A stretch of DNA of 64,000 nt, taken from NCBI RefSeq assembly GCF_003467445.1, contig NZ_QSGS01000006.1, positions 146,784 through 210,783 of the forward strand, given 5' to 3'. Of this stretch, positions 35,691-46,214 are shown in pieces. Numbering within the stretch: the first letter of the stretch is position 1; every line of letters begins with the position of its first letter. Below the pieces are notes generated by a model that was not told the DNA's origin, searched no databases, and saw only the letters and a list, made by a program, of their open reading frames with translations. A program made the translations under genes and the position numbers. This stretch comes from Exiguobacterium sp. AM39-5BH (GTDB lineage: Bacteria > Bacillota > Bacilli > Exiguobacteriales > Exiguobacteriaceae).

Positions 35691-37277
35691 TTAGTCTTCT
35701 AAATTTACTTCGAACCGCTCACTCGGGACGGTCGGTTTAATGAGATGACGCGTCGCGCGCCAAATGTGGTACCCGATCCGGTCGAGCCAGAGGAGCGCCT
35801 GTACCTTTTGGATCGTCTGGTCCATCTCGAGTTGATTGGCCGCCGTCTCTTCGAGCAGTTCGGCCCGGTGCGCCTTCCGATACTCGGCGAGCTGTTTCGA
35901 GGCCGTCTTCCACTGTCGAGACTCTTCCGGTGGCGTATGGTGATTGAGCGTGTCGACCATGTCAAGTTCATGCAAAACGAGCTGACGCGCGACGAGAAAG
36001 TCCGTATCGCGGAGCGCATCGACCGGGTCGACTTCCCGCATGACGAACAGCCACCGCTCCAAGTGATCGATCGTATGGAGGAGTGACAGATGTTGACCAT
36101 AGTCGTTGCGTCCTCGCCCTTCTTCCAATTGAATCGTGCTCAAAAAGACACGGACGTCACCGAGCGTCTTTTCGACAAGTTGGAGCTCATCCTCGCGTTT
36201 TTCTGCTTCCGTGAGTAACAATTGTGTCTCTTTTGCAAGATAGCGCTCAATTTCAATCAACGAGCGGCGCGCCGCCTCAAGTGCGACCGTCGGGATGCGA
36301 GCCATGTTCGGATTCAAGAACCGGGTCAACTTCTCCGCCCGGCTCGGGACCCATTTGAGCAACTGACGACTGAACGACTCGTGGAACGGCAAGAACGTGA
36401 ACACGCCGAGCAGATGGAACGACGTGTGGAACAAAGCGAGCCGCAATAGTTCGTTCCAGCCGAGGCGGTCGGCCACACCATTCACGACATCAAACAAGAG
36501 CGGGAACGTCAACCAACCGATGAGTAAAATCGAGCCATGGACGAGCACATGGGCGAGAACGATCCGACGAGCCGACTTCCAGCCCCCAATTGATCCGAGC
36601 GCGACGACTAGACTCGTCCCGGCGCTTTGCCCAAGTACGAGCAGACAGGCTTGGGCGAGCGTCACTGTATCGGTCGCGAGCGCTGTCATCGTCAAGACGA
36701 GCCCGATGGTCGAAGACTGTAACAGAACGGTCATCAACAAGCCTGTTCCGATGAGCGCTAGTTGATGCAGCGGTGTGTCCGCATCCAAACCGGTAAACGA
36801 GAATGTGACGACGTCGCGCATCGCCTCTTGGAGCGTCCCGATGCCGACGAAAATCAGACCGAGTCCGACCATGAGCATACCGATCCGTTTGACGCGTCGC
36901 CCAATCAACCGCAGCGCCATGCCGACCCCGATGAGTGGGAGCAACAGCTCGCGGATGTTGACGTTATAACCTAAAAGCGCCACAATCCATCCCGTCGTCG
37001 CACTTCCGGCATTCGCCCCGATCACGAGTGTGAGCGCCTGGGTAAACGTCAGGAGACCGGCACTGACGAAACTGATTGTCATGAGCGTCGTGACAGTCGA
37101 GGACTGGAACAACGTCGTCATCGTCGCTCCAAGAAATGCCCCGACGACCGGTCCTTCCGCCAATTGGTTCAATCGTTGCCGGAGCCGTTCCCCAGCCATA
37201 TTTTTCAACGTATCCGTCAACAGCATCATCCCTAGCAGGAAAATGCCGACTCCGCCGACCAATGTCCCGATTCCCAT
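35691..37277 (-). CDS. Na/Pi cotransporter family protein with PhoU-like tail
   Basis: The 528-residue product has eight to nine membrane helices in two repeats carrying Gln-Ser-Ser motifs (LFQSSTVTTLMTI and LLQSSTIGLVLTM), the signature of NptA/YjbB-type sodium-phosphate carriers. A cytoplasmic PhoU-like helical domain occupies about 340-528 (EIERYLAKETQLLLTEAEKRE). YjbB in E. coli exports phosphate; direction here is not known. It starts 23 bp after the stop of the HD gene on the same strand. Confidence 0.88.
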   Translation of the reverse strand: MGIGTLVGGVGIFLLGMMLLTDTLKNMAGERLRQRLNQLAEGPVVGAFLGATMTTLFQSSTVTTLMTISFVSAGLLTFTQALTLVIGANAGSATTGWIVALLGYNVNIRELLLPLIGVGMALRLIGRRVKRIGMLMVGLGLIFVGIGTLQEAMRDVVTFSFTGLDADTPLHQLALIGTGLLMTVLLQSSTIGLVLTMTALATDTVTLAQACLLVLGQSAGTSLVVALGSIGGWKSARRIVLAHVLVHGSILLIGWLTFPLLFDVVNGVADRLGWNELLRLALFHTSFHLLGVFTFLPFHESFSRQLLKWVPSRAEKLTRFLNPNMARIPTVALEAARRSLIEIERYLAKETQLLLTEAEKREDELQLVEKTLGDVRVFLSTIQLEEGRGRNDYGQHLSLLHTIDHLERWLFVMREVDPVDALRDTDFLVARQLVLHELDMVDTLNHHTPPEESRQWKTASKQLAEYRKAHRAELLEETAANQLEMDQTIQKVQALLWLDRIGYHIWRATRHLIKPTVPSERFEVNLED

Positions 37278-37300
37278 GGTGTCACTTCCTTTTCAACGAT

Positions 37301-38596
37301 TCAATCCCCTCGTAACATTGACAACATCCATGTTTTTTCTGACGCGAAATCTTTCAAGTTGAGGAGCACGTCCTCGGGATAATAAATCTTCTCGTCCGAC
37401 TGCCGCGAGTTCAAAATCGATTGGACGAGCATCGACACTTCCGAGATTTCGCGACGGTCGCCGTCGTTCATTTGTAGGTAGATGCCTTCGTATTTGCCGT
37501 GCCCTTTATACAAATCGTATGGCAATTGGCTGAGTTGGTCCTCGAGCAAGTAATAGCGGGTCGGCAACCCGATCGACTCCATCGTTGAACGCAAGCGGTC
37601 CATGTAGCGGACGCGGTTCGCTTCCGGGAAGTTCTTATACTTCAACAGGCGACGGTTGACGAACCGGCTCGCAAGGTCGGCCAAAATTGGGTCGGCCTCA
37701 TCCATCCATTCTTGGAAATAGAAATAGACAATCGTCTCATCGAGCTTCAAATAATGCTCGAGCGTCATGTCCTCATGATTGAAAACCGGCAAGAAGTGTT
37801 TCGGTGTCATCTCGAAGGCGTAGCCCGACTCATATAGTTCTTGCGCGCGCTCGAGCACGGCTTTTAACAATAAGTCGCTCGAACGCGTCGCCGGGTGCAA
37901 GTAAACTTGCCAATACATCTGATAGCGCCGCATGATATAGTCCTCGATTGTATGCATGCCTGACTGTTTGACGACGACTTGGTCTTCATCGGGACGAAGC
38001 ACCCGTAGCATGCGCTCAAGGTCGAACTTGCCGTAACTGACACCGGCGAAATGGGCGTCGCGAAGCAGATAGTCCATCCGATCGACATCGAGCTGCGAAC
38101 TGAGGATATTGACGAGCAGACGGTTCGGGTGCGTCTTATTGATGATGGCCGCCACTTCTTCTGGGAAGCCGATTCCCATTTCGGACAGCACTTTGTTCAC
38201 TTCCGTGTCCCCGAGGATGATTCGTTCGGTCCATACTTCGTGCCGGACAGCGAAAACGTGCTCGAACGCATGCGAGAACGGTCCATGTCCGACGTCATGC
38301 AGGAGCGCCGCTGCGAGCAACAGCTCGCGGTTGCGGTCGTCCCATTCCGGATACTCATGGAACTGGTCAATCAACTGACGGGCAATCTCGTACACACCGA
38401 GCGAATGATGGAAGCGCGTATGCTCGGCGCCGTGGAACGTCAAAAACGACGTCCCGAGCTGCTTGATGCGACGTAACCGTTGAAATTCTTTCGTATTGAT
38501 CAATTCCCAGACGAGATGATCATAGACGTATATATAACGGTGAACCGGATCTTTGAATACTTTCGAGCCTGACAATTGACCTCGTGACGTATACAT
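37301..38596 (-). CDS. ywfO: HD-domain phosphohydrolase, YwfO type
   Basis: The 431-residue product has a dGTPase-like HD domain. The metal ligands are visible as HTRFHHSLGVYEIA (His), LLHDVGHGPFSHAFEHVF (HD) and LDVDRMDYLLRDA (Asp). The start FKDPVHRYIYVYDHLVWELI is characteristic of YwfO-type proteins, which hydrolyse nucleoside triphosphates in vitro. The C-terminal region is conserved but unassigned. In B. subtilis ywfO also neighbours ywfL (lipL), and here lipL is divergent just upstream. Confidence 0.88.
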   Translation of the reverse strand: MYTSRGQLSGSKVFKDPVHRYIYVYDHLVWELINTKEFQRLRRIKQLGTSFLTFHGAEHTRFHHSLGVYEIARQLIDQFHEYPEWDDRNRELLLAAALLHDVGHGPFSHAFEHVFAVRHEVWTERIILGDTEVNKVLSEMGIGFPEEVAAIINKTHPNRLLVNILSSQLDVDRMDYLLRDAHFAGVSYGKFDLERMLRVLRPDEDQVVVKQSGMHTIEDYIMRRYQMYWQVYLHPATRSSDLLLKAVLERAQELYESGYAFEMTPKHFLPVFNHEDMTLEHYLKLDETIVYFYFQEWMDEADPILADLASRFVNRRLLKYKNFPEANRVRYMDRLRSTMESIGLPTRYYLLEDQLSQLPYDLYKGHGKYEGIYLQMNDGDRREISEVSMLVQSILNSRQSDEKIYYPEDVLLNLKDFASEKTWMLSMLRGD

Positions 38597-38656
38597 GACG
38601 TTGCCCCCTACGTTTCATTATTGATGGATTCGACTTCTAGCGCGTTGTTCCTCCCA

Positions 38657-38665
38657 TGTTATAAT
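38657..38665 (+). promoter_or_regulatory. lipL promoter with extended -10
   Basis: TGTTATAAT is a perfect extended -10 (TGnTATAAT) about 37 bp upstream of the lipL start. No good -35 is present, as is usual for extended -10 promoters. Confidence 0.65.
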
Positions 38666-38701
38666 GGGAAGGAAATTATTTATTGAAAAGGAATTATGTA
38701 T

Positions 38702-39544
38702 ATGACCCATCCATTATTACGACAACCGACCTACCGTGTCATCGACCAGTCTTCGCTCGGTCCGGCGTTCCAAGCCGAGCAATCATTCGCGACGGACGAT
38801 ACGCTCTGTGCCTCGACCGCGACGTCAGGTGCCGTCCTGCGAGCCTGGGTTCATCTAAACACGGTCGTGCTCGGGATTCAAGACGCCCGTCTGCCCCACT
38901 TGGCAGATGGCATCCGCTTGCTGCATGAGCACGGTTTCCGCCCCGTCGTCCGCAATTCAGGCGGACTTGCCGTCGTCTTGGACGCGGACGTGTTGAACTT
39001 ATCTTTAATTTTACCCGAGAAAGACGGCATTCAAATCGATAGCGGCTACGAGGCGATGACGTCCCTCATCCAACTCATGTTCCAAGATGTGACGACGAAA
39101 ATCGTGCCTGGCGAAATCGTCGGCTCATACTGCCCCGGCAGCTTTGACTTGTCGATTGATGGCAAAAAGTTCGCTGGCATCTCACAGCGGCGGGTCCGCG
39201 GCGGCGTCGCCGTCCAGATTTACTTGAGCGTCCGCAAGAGCGGAAGTGAACGCGCCGCTCTCATCCGTGACTTTTATGCGCAAGCCATCCAAGGCGAAGC
39301 GACACGATTCACCTATCCGGTCATCGTCCCTGAGACGATGGCGTCACTCGAAGACTTACTTAGTATTCCGTTCACCGTCGACGATGTGCTCCGTCGTACG
39401 TACGCCGTCTTGAGTGAGATGAGCCGGCTCATCCCGGGCTCGCTCGATGCAAGCGAGCAAGCGACACTTGCGATCCAGCTCGACCGCATGTGGAAGCGCA
39501 ATGAACCGATTCGAGATATTGAACAACAATTAATGGAGGAGTGA
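38702..39544 (+). CDS. lipL: Octanoyl-[GcvH]:protein N-octanoyltransferase
   Basis: The 280-residue amidotransferase moves octanoyl groups from GcvH to E2 subunits of 2-oxoacid dehydrogenases. It has the lipoate ligase-like fold with [16 protein letters not shown] (RxxGG motif), the nucleophile Cys144 in [11 protein letters not shown] and Lys156 in [12 protein letters not shown]. The Cys in GSYCPG distinguishes LipL from LipM. The ATG at 38702 has the better spacing (9 nt after AAAGGA) than the one at 38696. It is cotranscribed with the degV gene 4 nt downstream. Confidence 0.92.
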   Translation: MTHPLLRQPTYRVIDQSSLGPAFQAEQSFATDDTLCASTATSGAVLRAWVHLNTVVLGIQDARLPHLADGIRLLHEHGFRPVVRNSGGLAVVLDADVLNLSLILPEKDGIQIDSGYEAMTSLIQLMFQDVTTKIVPGEIVGSYCPGSFDLSIDGKKFAGISQRRVRGGVAVQIYLSVRKSGSERAALIRDFYAQAIQGEATRFTYPVIVPETMASLEDLLSIPFTVDDVLRRTYAVLSEMSRLIPGSLDASEQATLAIQLDRMWKRNEPIRDIEQQLMEE

Positions 39545-39548
39545 CCGC

Positions 39549-40394
39549 ATGTTTAAAATCATAACCGATACCGGCGCCGATTTGACCCAAGATCAGGTTG
39601 TCGAGTACGGTCTCGAAGTATTGCCACTCGGCGTTATCATCGACAACGAAGATTTTTTAGATGGTGAGACCATTCAACCGAAAGACGTTTACGACGCGAT
39701 GCGGAACGGAAAGACACCGAAGACGTTCCAAATCGAGGCGACCCGGCTTGAAACATGTTTCCGTCGACATCTCGAATCCGAAATTCCATTCCTGTATCTT
39801 GTTTTCTCCGGTGAACTTTCGGGCACATACCAAACGGCCGTCATGGTCGGGAATCTCCTTAAAGAAGAATACCCGAACAGCACGTTCCATATTCTTGATA
39901 CACGTGCCGCCTCGGTCGGCCAAGGACTGTTCGTCAAGACGGTCGCCGAATATGGTCAAGACCACACATATGAAGAGACGATCGTATACGCGACATCAAT
40001 CGTCGGCAAAATCCGTCATTTGTTCACGGTCGAATCGCTCGAATACTTGATGCGTGGCGGTCGCGTCTCGAAAACGAGCGCGTTCATCGGGGACTTGTTG
40101 ACGATTTTACCGCTCTTGACTGTCGAAGACGGCAAGCTTGTCCCAATCGAGAAGGTCCGTGGTCATAAAAAAGTGTTACGCCGTATCGTCGAATGGATGA
40201 CCGAATCGAAATCGCTTCTCGATGGCGGACACGTCTTCATCGGGCACGGGGACGATCTGGCCAAAGCCGATCAATTCGAAGCGTTACTCCGGGAACATGC
40301 GAATCCAGCGAGCGTCACGAAGACGATCGTCGGTTCGGCCATCGGGGCACACACAGGCCCGGGCCTTCTTGTCGTCGGCTATTTCGAGGCGTGA
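39549..40394 (+). CDS. degV: DegV family fatty-acid binding protein
   Basis: The 281-residue product starts FKIITDTGADLTQDQV and has the second conserved loop VFSGELSGTYQTAVM and the ligand-binding VESLEYLMRGGRVSKT with GHTGPG-like AIGAHTGPGLLVVGY. DegV/FakB proteins bind a fatty acid and present it to the kinase FakA. Being downstream of lipL (octanoyl metabolism) is suggestive. GGAG precedes the start. A bidirectional terminator follows. Confidence 0.9.
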   Translation: MFKIITDTGADLTQDQVVEYGLEVLPLGVIIDNEDFLDGETIQPKDVYDAMRNGKTPKTFQIEATRLETCFRRHLESEIPFLYLVFSGELSGTYQTAVMVGNLLKEEYPNSTFHILDTRAASVGQGLFVKTVAEYGQDHTYEETIVYATSIVGKIRHLFTVESLEYLMRGGRVSKTSAFIGDLLTILPLLTVEDGKLVPIEKVRGHKKVLRRIVEWMTESKSLLDGGHVFIGHGDDLAKADQFEALLREHANPASVTKTIVGSAIGAHTGPGLLVVGYFEA

Positions 40395-40404
40395 CAATCA
40401 AACG

Positions 40405-40442
40405 AAAAACAGCGAGCACCCTCATGGGTGTTCGCTGTTTTT
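40405..40442. terminator. Bidirectional terminator (degV / nagZ)
   Basis: Stem AAAAACAGCGAGCACCC/GGGTGTTCGCTGTTTTT with a three-to-four-base loop serves both convergent genes. Confidence 0.85.
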
Positions 40443-40444
40443 GC

Positions 40445-42394
40445 TTACTTGTTCCAGTTTCGGAATCCGTCACCAAACTCGAGGTGCAAGTCTTCACTGA
40501 ACACGCCGTTCTCGAACGTCGGTACGTCAACCGGGAGTTTGCCCGTCGGTTTGACTTCACCGAAGATAGCACGGATGCCGGCTGGGAGGTTCGGTCCTGC
40601 CGATTTGGCATTGCCCGCCTCTGAGTCCGGTCCGTTCGGGTCCCCTTTGAAGCCGTAGATGATGAGCTGGGCCGGTGCGTCCGGTTGAACCGCCACATCG
40701 TACGGGTTGCGCAGGCTGAGCAAGACCGACTTCTTGCCCGTCTCATTCGCGTAACGGAACACTTCGGCCGGCACGTAGTTGTCAGCCGACGTCGATTTCA
40801 ACTTGGCGCTGTTGTTCACGTTCGAACCGACGATGATATAGTCGGCCGCGTCGAGTTTTTCTTTCAATGCCGGGTTTTGGTCCAAGTGCTTCGTCGATGC
40901 CGTATAGTTTGCGGCGATGACGTTCACGTCTTTCATGTTTCCGGCGTTCTTCTCAAGTGACTTGATCGTCTTGATCATGCTGTCCGTCTGGTCTTTCGCC
41001 GGCGAGATGACAAGTACCGTCTCCCCTTTTTTCGGTTTGAACGGGAGGGTCTTATCGTCGTTCTTCACAAGTGTGACGGCCGCTTCCGCGATTTCACGTT
41101 CTTTCGCTTTATGCTCGGCACTGCCGACGACCGCGTTCGCCTCGGCGAGTTTCGCCTCGAGCGTCGTCGTATCGACCGACTCTTGCCAAATGCCGCGTTC
41201 CGCTTTGAGCGTCAAAATCCGCTCGACCGCCGCATCAATCTTGTCTTCTGAGAGGCGTCCGTCCTCGACTGCCGCCATTACTTCTTCAAAGATGGTCTCG
41301 AGCTTCACGACGTCCGCGTTCGACCGTAAGATTGTCGGCATGAGCGCGATATCCACGCCCGCATCGAACGTCTTGATGACCGCTTCGGCTTCCGTGAAGT
41401 TGTCGGCGATCGCCTGCATGTTCAAGGCGTCCGTGATGACGATGCCGTCATAGCCCATGTCTTCCCGCAAGACGCCCGTGATGACGTCATCCGAGAGCGT
41501 CGCCGGGAGCGGGAATGTACCGCGCGGCGAGTTGACGACCTCATCTTCGATTTGTGGCATTCCGATGTGTGCCGTCATGATCATGTCGATGCCTTCGGTG
41601 ATGGCTCGTTTGAACGGTAAGAGCTCCAGACCGCGCAAGTCTTCGAACGACTTGTCGACGATTGGCAGGCCGTAGTGCGAATCGGTCGCCGTATCACCAT
41701 GCCCCGGGAAATGTTTCGCTGTCGCGGCGACCCCTTGGTCCTGAATCCCTTGTGTCATCGCCGAACCGAGCTCCCCGACGAGTTCCGGGTCGCTCGAGAA
41801 CGAGCGCACCCCGATGACCGGGTTGGCCGGGTTGTTGTTGACGTCTAGCACTGGACCGAAGTTGACGTTCACCCCGAGAGCGTTCAACTCCGAACCGATA
41901 ATATTCCCCGCGTCGTAAGCGTACTGGCTGCTCCGTGTCGCCCCGAGCGCCATATTCCCCGGCAAGTTCGTGCCTGTCCCGAGTCGAGTCACGATCCCAC
42001 CCTCTTGGTCGATTGTGATGAAGAGCGGTATGTCGTTACTTTCGTCTTGTTTGACGACTTCTTGGAGGTCGTGGACGAGTTTTGTCGTCTGTTCGGTCTC
42101 AGTCACGTTTTCCGCGAACAAGATGACTCCCCCAAGGTCAAACCGGTCGACCACGCGCGCCACATCTGTCGCGAGTGCCGTATGGTTCGTCCCGTTCCAT
42201 AATCGGAAGTCTGGCATGATCATTTGGCCGAGCTTTTGTTCAAGCGTCATCGACGCGAGCTTGGCTTCCACACGCTGCTCAATCGACATTGCTGGCGTCT
42301 CTTCCGCCACGACCGCATTTGCCATTGGGACCGATGAGACGAGTAGTGCTGTCGTGAGCCCCAGTGTCGCTGTCCAGTTCAGTGCTTTGTTCAT
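40445..42394 (-). CDS. nagZ: Secreted beta-N-acetylglucosaminidase, GH3 (NagZ)
   Basis: The 649-residue protein has a signal peptide (about 1-30, ending PMANAVVA) and a GH3 barrel. The NagZ acid/base Asp-His dyad lies in KHFPGHGDTATDSHYGLP (about 235) and the nucleophile Asp in GIVITDALNMQ. A second C-terminal domain (about 440-649) matches the two-domain Bacillus NagZ (YbbD), which removes GlcNAc from muropeptides outside the cell. With murP, mupG and murQ 8-10 kb away it completes MurNAc recovery. Its leader carries a terminator-like hairpin, annotated separately. Confidence 0.92.
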   Translation of the reverse strand: MNKALNWTATLGLTTALLVSSVPMANAVVAEETPAMSIEQRVEAKLASMTLEQKLGQMIMPDFRLWNGTNHTALATDVARVVDRFDLGGVILFAENVTETEQTTKLVHDLQEVVKQDESNDIPLFITIDQEGGIVTRLGTGTNLPGNMALGATRSSQYAYDAGNIIGSELNALGVNVNFGPVLDVNNNPANPVIGVRSFSSDPELVGELGSAMTQGIQDQGVAATAKHFPGHGDTATDSHYGLPIVDKSFEDLRGLELLPFKRAITEGIDMIMTAHIGMPQIEDEVVNSPRGTFPLPATLSDDVITGVLREDMGYDGIVITDALNMQAIADNFTEAEAVIKTFDAGVDIALMPTILRSNADVVKLETIFEEVMAAVEDGRLSEDKIDAAVERILTLKAERGIWQESVDTTTLEAKLAEANAVVGSAEHKAKEREIAEAAVTLVKNDDKTLPFKPKKGETVLVISPAKDQTDSMIKTIKSLEKNAGNMKDVNVIAANYTASTKHLDQNPALKEKLDAADYIIVGSNVNNSAKLKSTSADNYVPAEVFRYANETGKKSVLLSLRNPYDVAVQPDAPAQLIIYGFKGDPNGPDSEAGNAKSAGPNLPAGIRAIFGEVKPTGKLPVDVPTFENGVFSEDLHLEFGDGFRNWNK

Positions 42395-42432
42395 GTTTTC
42401 CCCACTCCTTTTTGAAAGTTTCCCCGACCCCC

Positions 42433-42490
42433 AAACAAAAAGGCATGGAGGAAGAAGCGTTGCCTCACCAACGCTCGTTCACCCCATGCC
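42433..42490 (-). terminator. Terminator-like attenuator in the nagZ leader
   Basis: On the minus strand GGCATGG/CCATGCC stems enclose an inner AGCGTTG/CAACGCT stem (42442-42490), followed by TTTTTGTTT. It lies downstream of the nagZ promoter and upstream of the start codon, and no other minus-strand gene precedes it, so it should control readthrough into nagZ. Just upstream is a start-stop minimal reading frame, ATGTAA, preceded by AAGGA (near 42507-42519). Confidence 0.6.
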
Positions 42491-42535
42491 TGATCGTATC
42501 AGTTACATATGGTCCTTATTCAGGTGGTCAACGTC

Positions 42536-42564
42536 AGTATAGCAATTCAAAAAACGGGAAACAA
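42536..42564 (-). promoter_or_regulatory. nagZ promoter
   Basis: A -35 TTGTTT (42559-42564) and a -10 TATACT (42536-42541) on the minus strand are 17 bp apart. Transcription should begin near 42529, about 135 nt before the start codon. Confidence 0.7.
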
Positions 42565-42573
42565 CACTTCGCA

Positions 42574-42587
42574 TGAAAGCGTAACCA
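42574..42587. promoter_or_regulatory. cre-like site upstream of nagZ
   Basis: TGAAAGCGTAACCA matches the CcpA box TGWAARCGYTWNCW at 13 of 14 positions. It lies 10 bp upstream of the nagZ -35, compatible with catabolite control. Confidence 0.5.
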
Positions 42588-42724
42588 TTTTGAAATATAT
42601 GTTCTGTTTTGACACACAGCTGACCTGTATTGGCAAAGCCAATAATTTCGCTGGTTCGAATTCGTCCTCATCTTTGGTAAACTCTTTTTGTTAGGGGTTA
42701 ACTTTCAAAAAGGAGGAAATCATC

Positions 42725-43621
42725 TTGGCACGAGGGGAACTGAAACGAAAGCCGGAATGGTTAAAGATTAAACTGAACACGAACGAGACATACACCGGTC
42801 TAAAAAACATGATGCGCGAGAAAAATCTACATACGGTCTGTGAAGAGGCGAAATGTCCGAACATCCATGAATGCTGGGCCGTCCGCCGCACCGCAACGTT
42901 CATGATTCTCGGGAGTATCTGTACCCGCGCCTGCCGCTTTTGCGCGGTCACGACGGGCAAGCCGAACGAGCTCGACTGGGAAGAACCGAAACGTGTCGCC
43001 GAGTCGGTCCGCCTCATGAACTTGAAGCACGTCGTCATCACGGCCGTCGCCCGCGACGATTTAAGTGACTATGGGGCGACGGTATTCGCCGAGACGGTCC
43101 GCGCCGTCCGTTCCATGAATCCGGAGACGTCAATCGAAGTCCTCCCGTCCGATATGATGGGTGACTTCTCGGCGCTCCAGACGCTGATCGATGCCGGCCC
43201 GGACATCATGAACCATAACTTGGAGACGGTCCGCCGTTTGACGCCAAGAGTCCGCGCCAAAGCGACATACGACCGGACGCTCGAATTTTTGAAACGGTCG
43301 AAAGAGCTGAATCCGGACATCCCGACGAAGTCTTCCATCATGGTCGGACTCGGCGAGACGAAGGAAGAGTTGATTCAAGCAATGGACGACCTCCGGGCCC
43401 ATCACGTCGATATTCTCACGCTCGGCCAATACTTGCAGCCGACGAAGAAACACCTCGACGTCGAGCGCTATTACCATCCGGATGAGTTCGCCGAGCTGAA
43501 AGAGATCGCGTTGGCGAAAGGCTTCTCCCATTGCGAGGCCGGACCGCTCGTACGTTCCTCATATCATGCGGACGAACAAGTCCACAAGGCACGTCGTCAC
43601 ACGATGTTACCAATCGATTAA
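42725..43621 (+). CDS. lipA: Lipoyl synthase
   Basis: The 298-residue radical-SAM enzyme inserts two sulfurs into octanoyl groups on lipoyl domains. Both clusters are encoded: auxiliary Cys39, Cys44 and Cys50 ([12 protein letters not shown]) and radical-SAM Cys66, Cys70 and Cys73 (CTRACRFC). The conserved C-terminal Ser is in [11 protein letters not shown]. It begins with TTG at 42725, preceded by AAGGAGG. lipM follows 18 nt downstream, so octanoyl transfer and sulfur insertion are coupled in one operon. Confidence 0.95.
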   Translation: MARGELKRKPEWLKIKLNTNETYTGLKNMMREKNLHTVCEEAKCPNIHECWAVRRTATFMILGSICTRACRFCAVTTGKPNELDWEEPKRVAESVRLMNLKHVVITAVARDDLSDYGATVFAETVRAVRSMNPETSIEVLPSDMMGDFSALQTLIDAGPDIMNHNLETVRRLTPRVRAKATYDRTLEFLKRSKELNPDIPTKSSIMVGLGETKEELIQAMDDLRAHHVDILTLGQYLQPTKKHLDVERYYHPDEFAELKEIALAKGFSHCEAGPLVRSSYHADEQVHKARRHTMLPID

Positions 43622-43639
43622 GAGAAAGAAGAGACATTT

Positions 43640-44470
43640 ATGACTGGAACGACATGGCATTTGCTTCACACCGCCCCGCTGTCCCCGGCCGAGAACATGG
43701 CCATCGATGAGGCCATCGCCGGCTGGGTCGCGCGCGGTGACTTAAAACCGACACTCCGCTTTTACGCCTGGGCCCCGCACGCCATCAGCGTCGGGCGCTT
43801 CCAACGGGCGACGCGCGACCTCGATCGGGACGCCCTCACCTTGAACGGCATCCCGGTCGTCCGACGTTTGACCGGCGGGCGGGCCGTCTTGCATGCGGAC
43901 GAGCTGACGTATAGCGTCATTCTCCCTGAGACGATGCCATCTTTGCCGACGAACGTCATTGAGAGCTATCGTCTCTTGACGGAAGGGGTGCGCCGAGGCT
44001 ATCACGCGCTCGGCGTCCCGGCCGAATTCTCCGTGCCAATGACCGAGGCCGACCGAGAAGCGCTCCGGAAGCCGAAGTCGGCCGTCTGTTTCGACGCCGC
44101 TTCGTACTACGAACTCGCCGTCGACGGGAAAAAGATTGCCGGGAGCGCCCAGGTGCGCCACCAAGGCGCCGTCCTGCAGCACGGATCGATTCCGTTATCG
44201 ATTGATGACGACGTCTTGTTCGACTGTTTCAATCTTAAGGCCGATGAGAAGGCCGAGGCGAAAGCTCGCTTTGGGGACAAGGCCGTCTCTTTGAACGAGA
44301 CACTCGGCCGGTCGGTCGCATTCGACGAGGTCGCCGCAGCGTTCACGGACGGATTCCGTGACGCGTTCGATTTGACGTTCGAACCGCTGACGTTCACCGA
44401 GGCACAGCAACAAGAGATTCAAGAACTCGTCGCCAAATATGAGAGCGACGACTGGGTCTGGAAACGTTAA
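43640..44470 (+). CDS. lipM: Octanoyl-ACP:GcvH octanoyltransferase
   Basis: The 276-residue transferase has the lipoate-ligase fold. Motifs are RRLTGGRAVLHADELTYSV (about 75-93), the catalytic Cys150 in KSAVCFDAASYYELAVDGKK and the following lysine, the same positions as in B. subtilis LipM. It loads octanoyl from ACP onto GcvH, after which LipA adds sulfur and LipL passes the group on. The set lipM, lipA and lipL in this window is complete. A terminator hairpin follows directly. Confidence 0.93.
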   Translation: MTGTTWHLLHTAPLSPAENMAIDEAIAGWVARGDLKPTLRFYAWAPHAISVGRFQRATRDLDRDALTLNGIPVVRRLTGGRAVLHADELTYSVILPETMPSLPTNVIESYRLLTEGVRRGYHALGVPAEFSVPMTEADREALRKPKSAVCFDAASYYELAVDGKKIAGSAQVRHQGAVLQHGSIPLSIDDDVLFDCFNLKADEKAEAKARFGDKAVSLNETLGRSVAFDEVAAAFTDGFRDAFDLTFEPLTFTEAQQQEIQELVAKYESDDWVWKR

Positions 44471-44496
44471 AAAACGAGTCTCGCGACTCGTTTTTT
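44469..44496. terminator. Bidirectional terminator (lipM / amylase)
   Basis: Perfect stem AAAAAACGAGTC/GACTCGTTTTTT with a TCGC loop sits between convergent genes and gives a six-T run either way. Confidence 0.9.
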
Positions 44497-44497
44497 C

Positions 44498-46057
<1,560 letters not shown>

Positions 46058-46067
46058 TTAAAATGAA

Positions 46068-46081
46068 TGCAAGCGCTTTCA
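46068..46081. promoter_or_regulatory. Consensus cre (CcpA box) at the amylase promoter
   Basis: TGAAAGCGCTTGCA (minus strand) matches TGWAARCGYTWNCW at every position. It lies just downstream of the predicted -10, where bound CcpA blocks transcription, as in Bacillus amyE. Confidence 0.92.
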
Positions 46082-46085
46082 TCAA

Positions 46086-46115
46086 TTATCATGCCTGATT
46101 CTTTTTTAGTTGAAT
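46086..46115 (-). promoter_or_regulatory. Amylase promoter
   Basis: TTCAAC (-35) and GATAAT (-10), 18 bp apart on the minus strand, directly precede the cre. Confidence 0.65.
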
Positions 46116-46185
46116 AGAAGATTTCAATAAAACGGTTCTCTTCGCCTAACTATTTTTTGTTTGAATAGTTCAGTCGACCAAAGCA

Positions 46186-46208
46186 AAAACGGATGGCTTG
46201 TGCCATCC
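46186..46208 (-). terminator. Terminator after the DUF2812 gene
   Basis: Stem GGATGGC/GCCATCC (46191-46208) followed by GTTTTTGC on the minus strand. Confidence 0.75.
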
Positions 46209-46214
46209 GCCTAG

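Larger units (their letters stand above)
42395..42724. other. Divergent intergenic region nagZ/lipA, 330 bp
   Basis: The spacer holds, from left to right, the nagZ ribosome site, the attenuator hairpin, the nagZ promoter, a cre-like site and a perfect 7-bp palindrome TATTGGC-AAA-GCCAATA (42628-42644) closer to lipA. It also contains the lipA ribosome site AAGGAGG. I see no additional gene. The palindrome could be an operator for lipA or a small hairpin. Confidence 0.6.
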
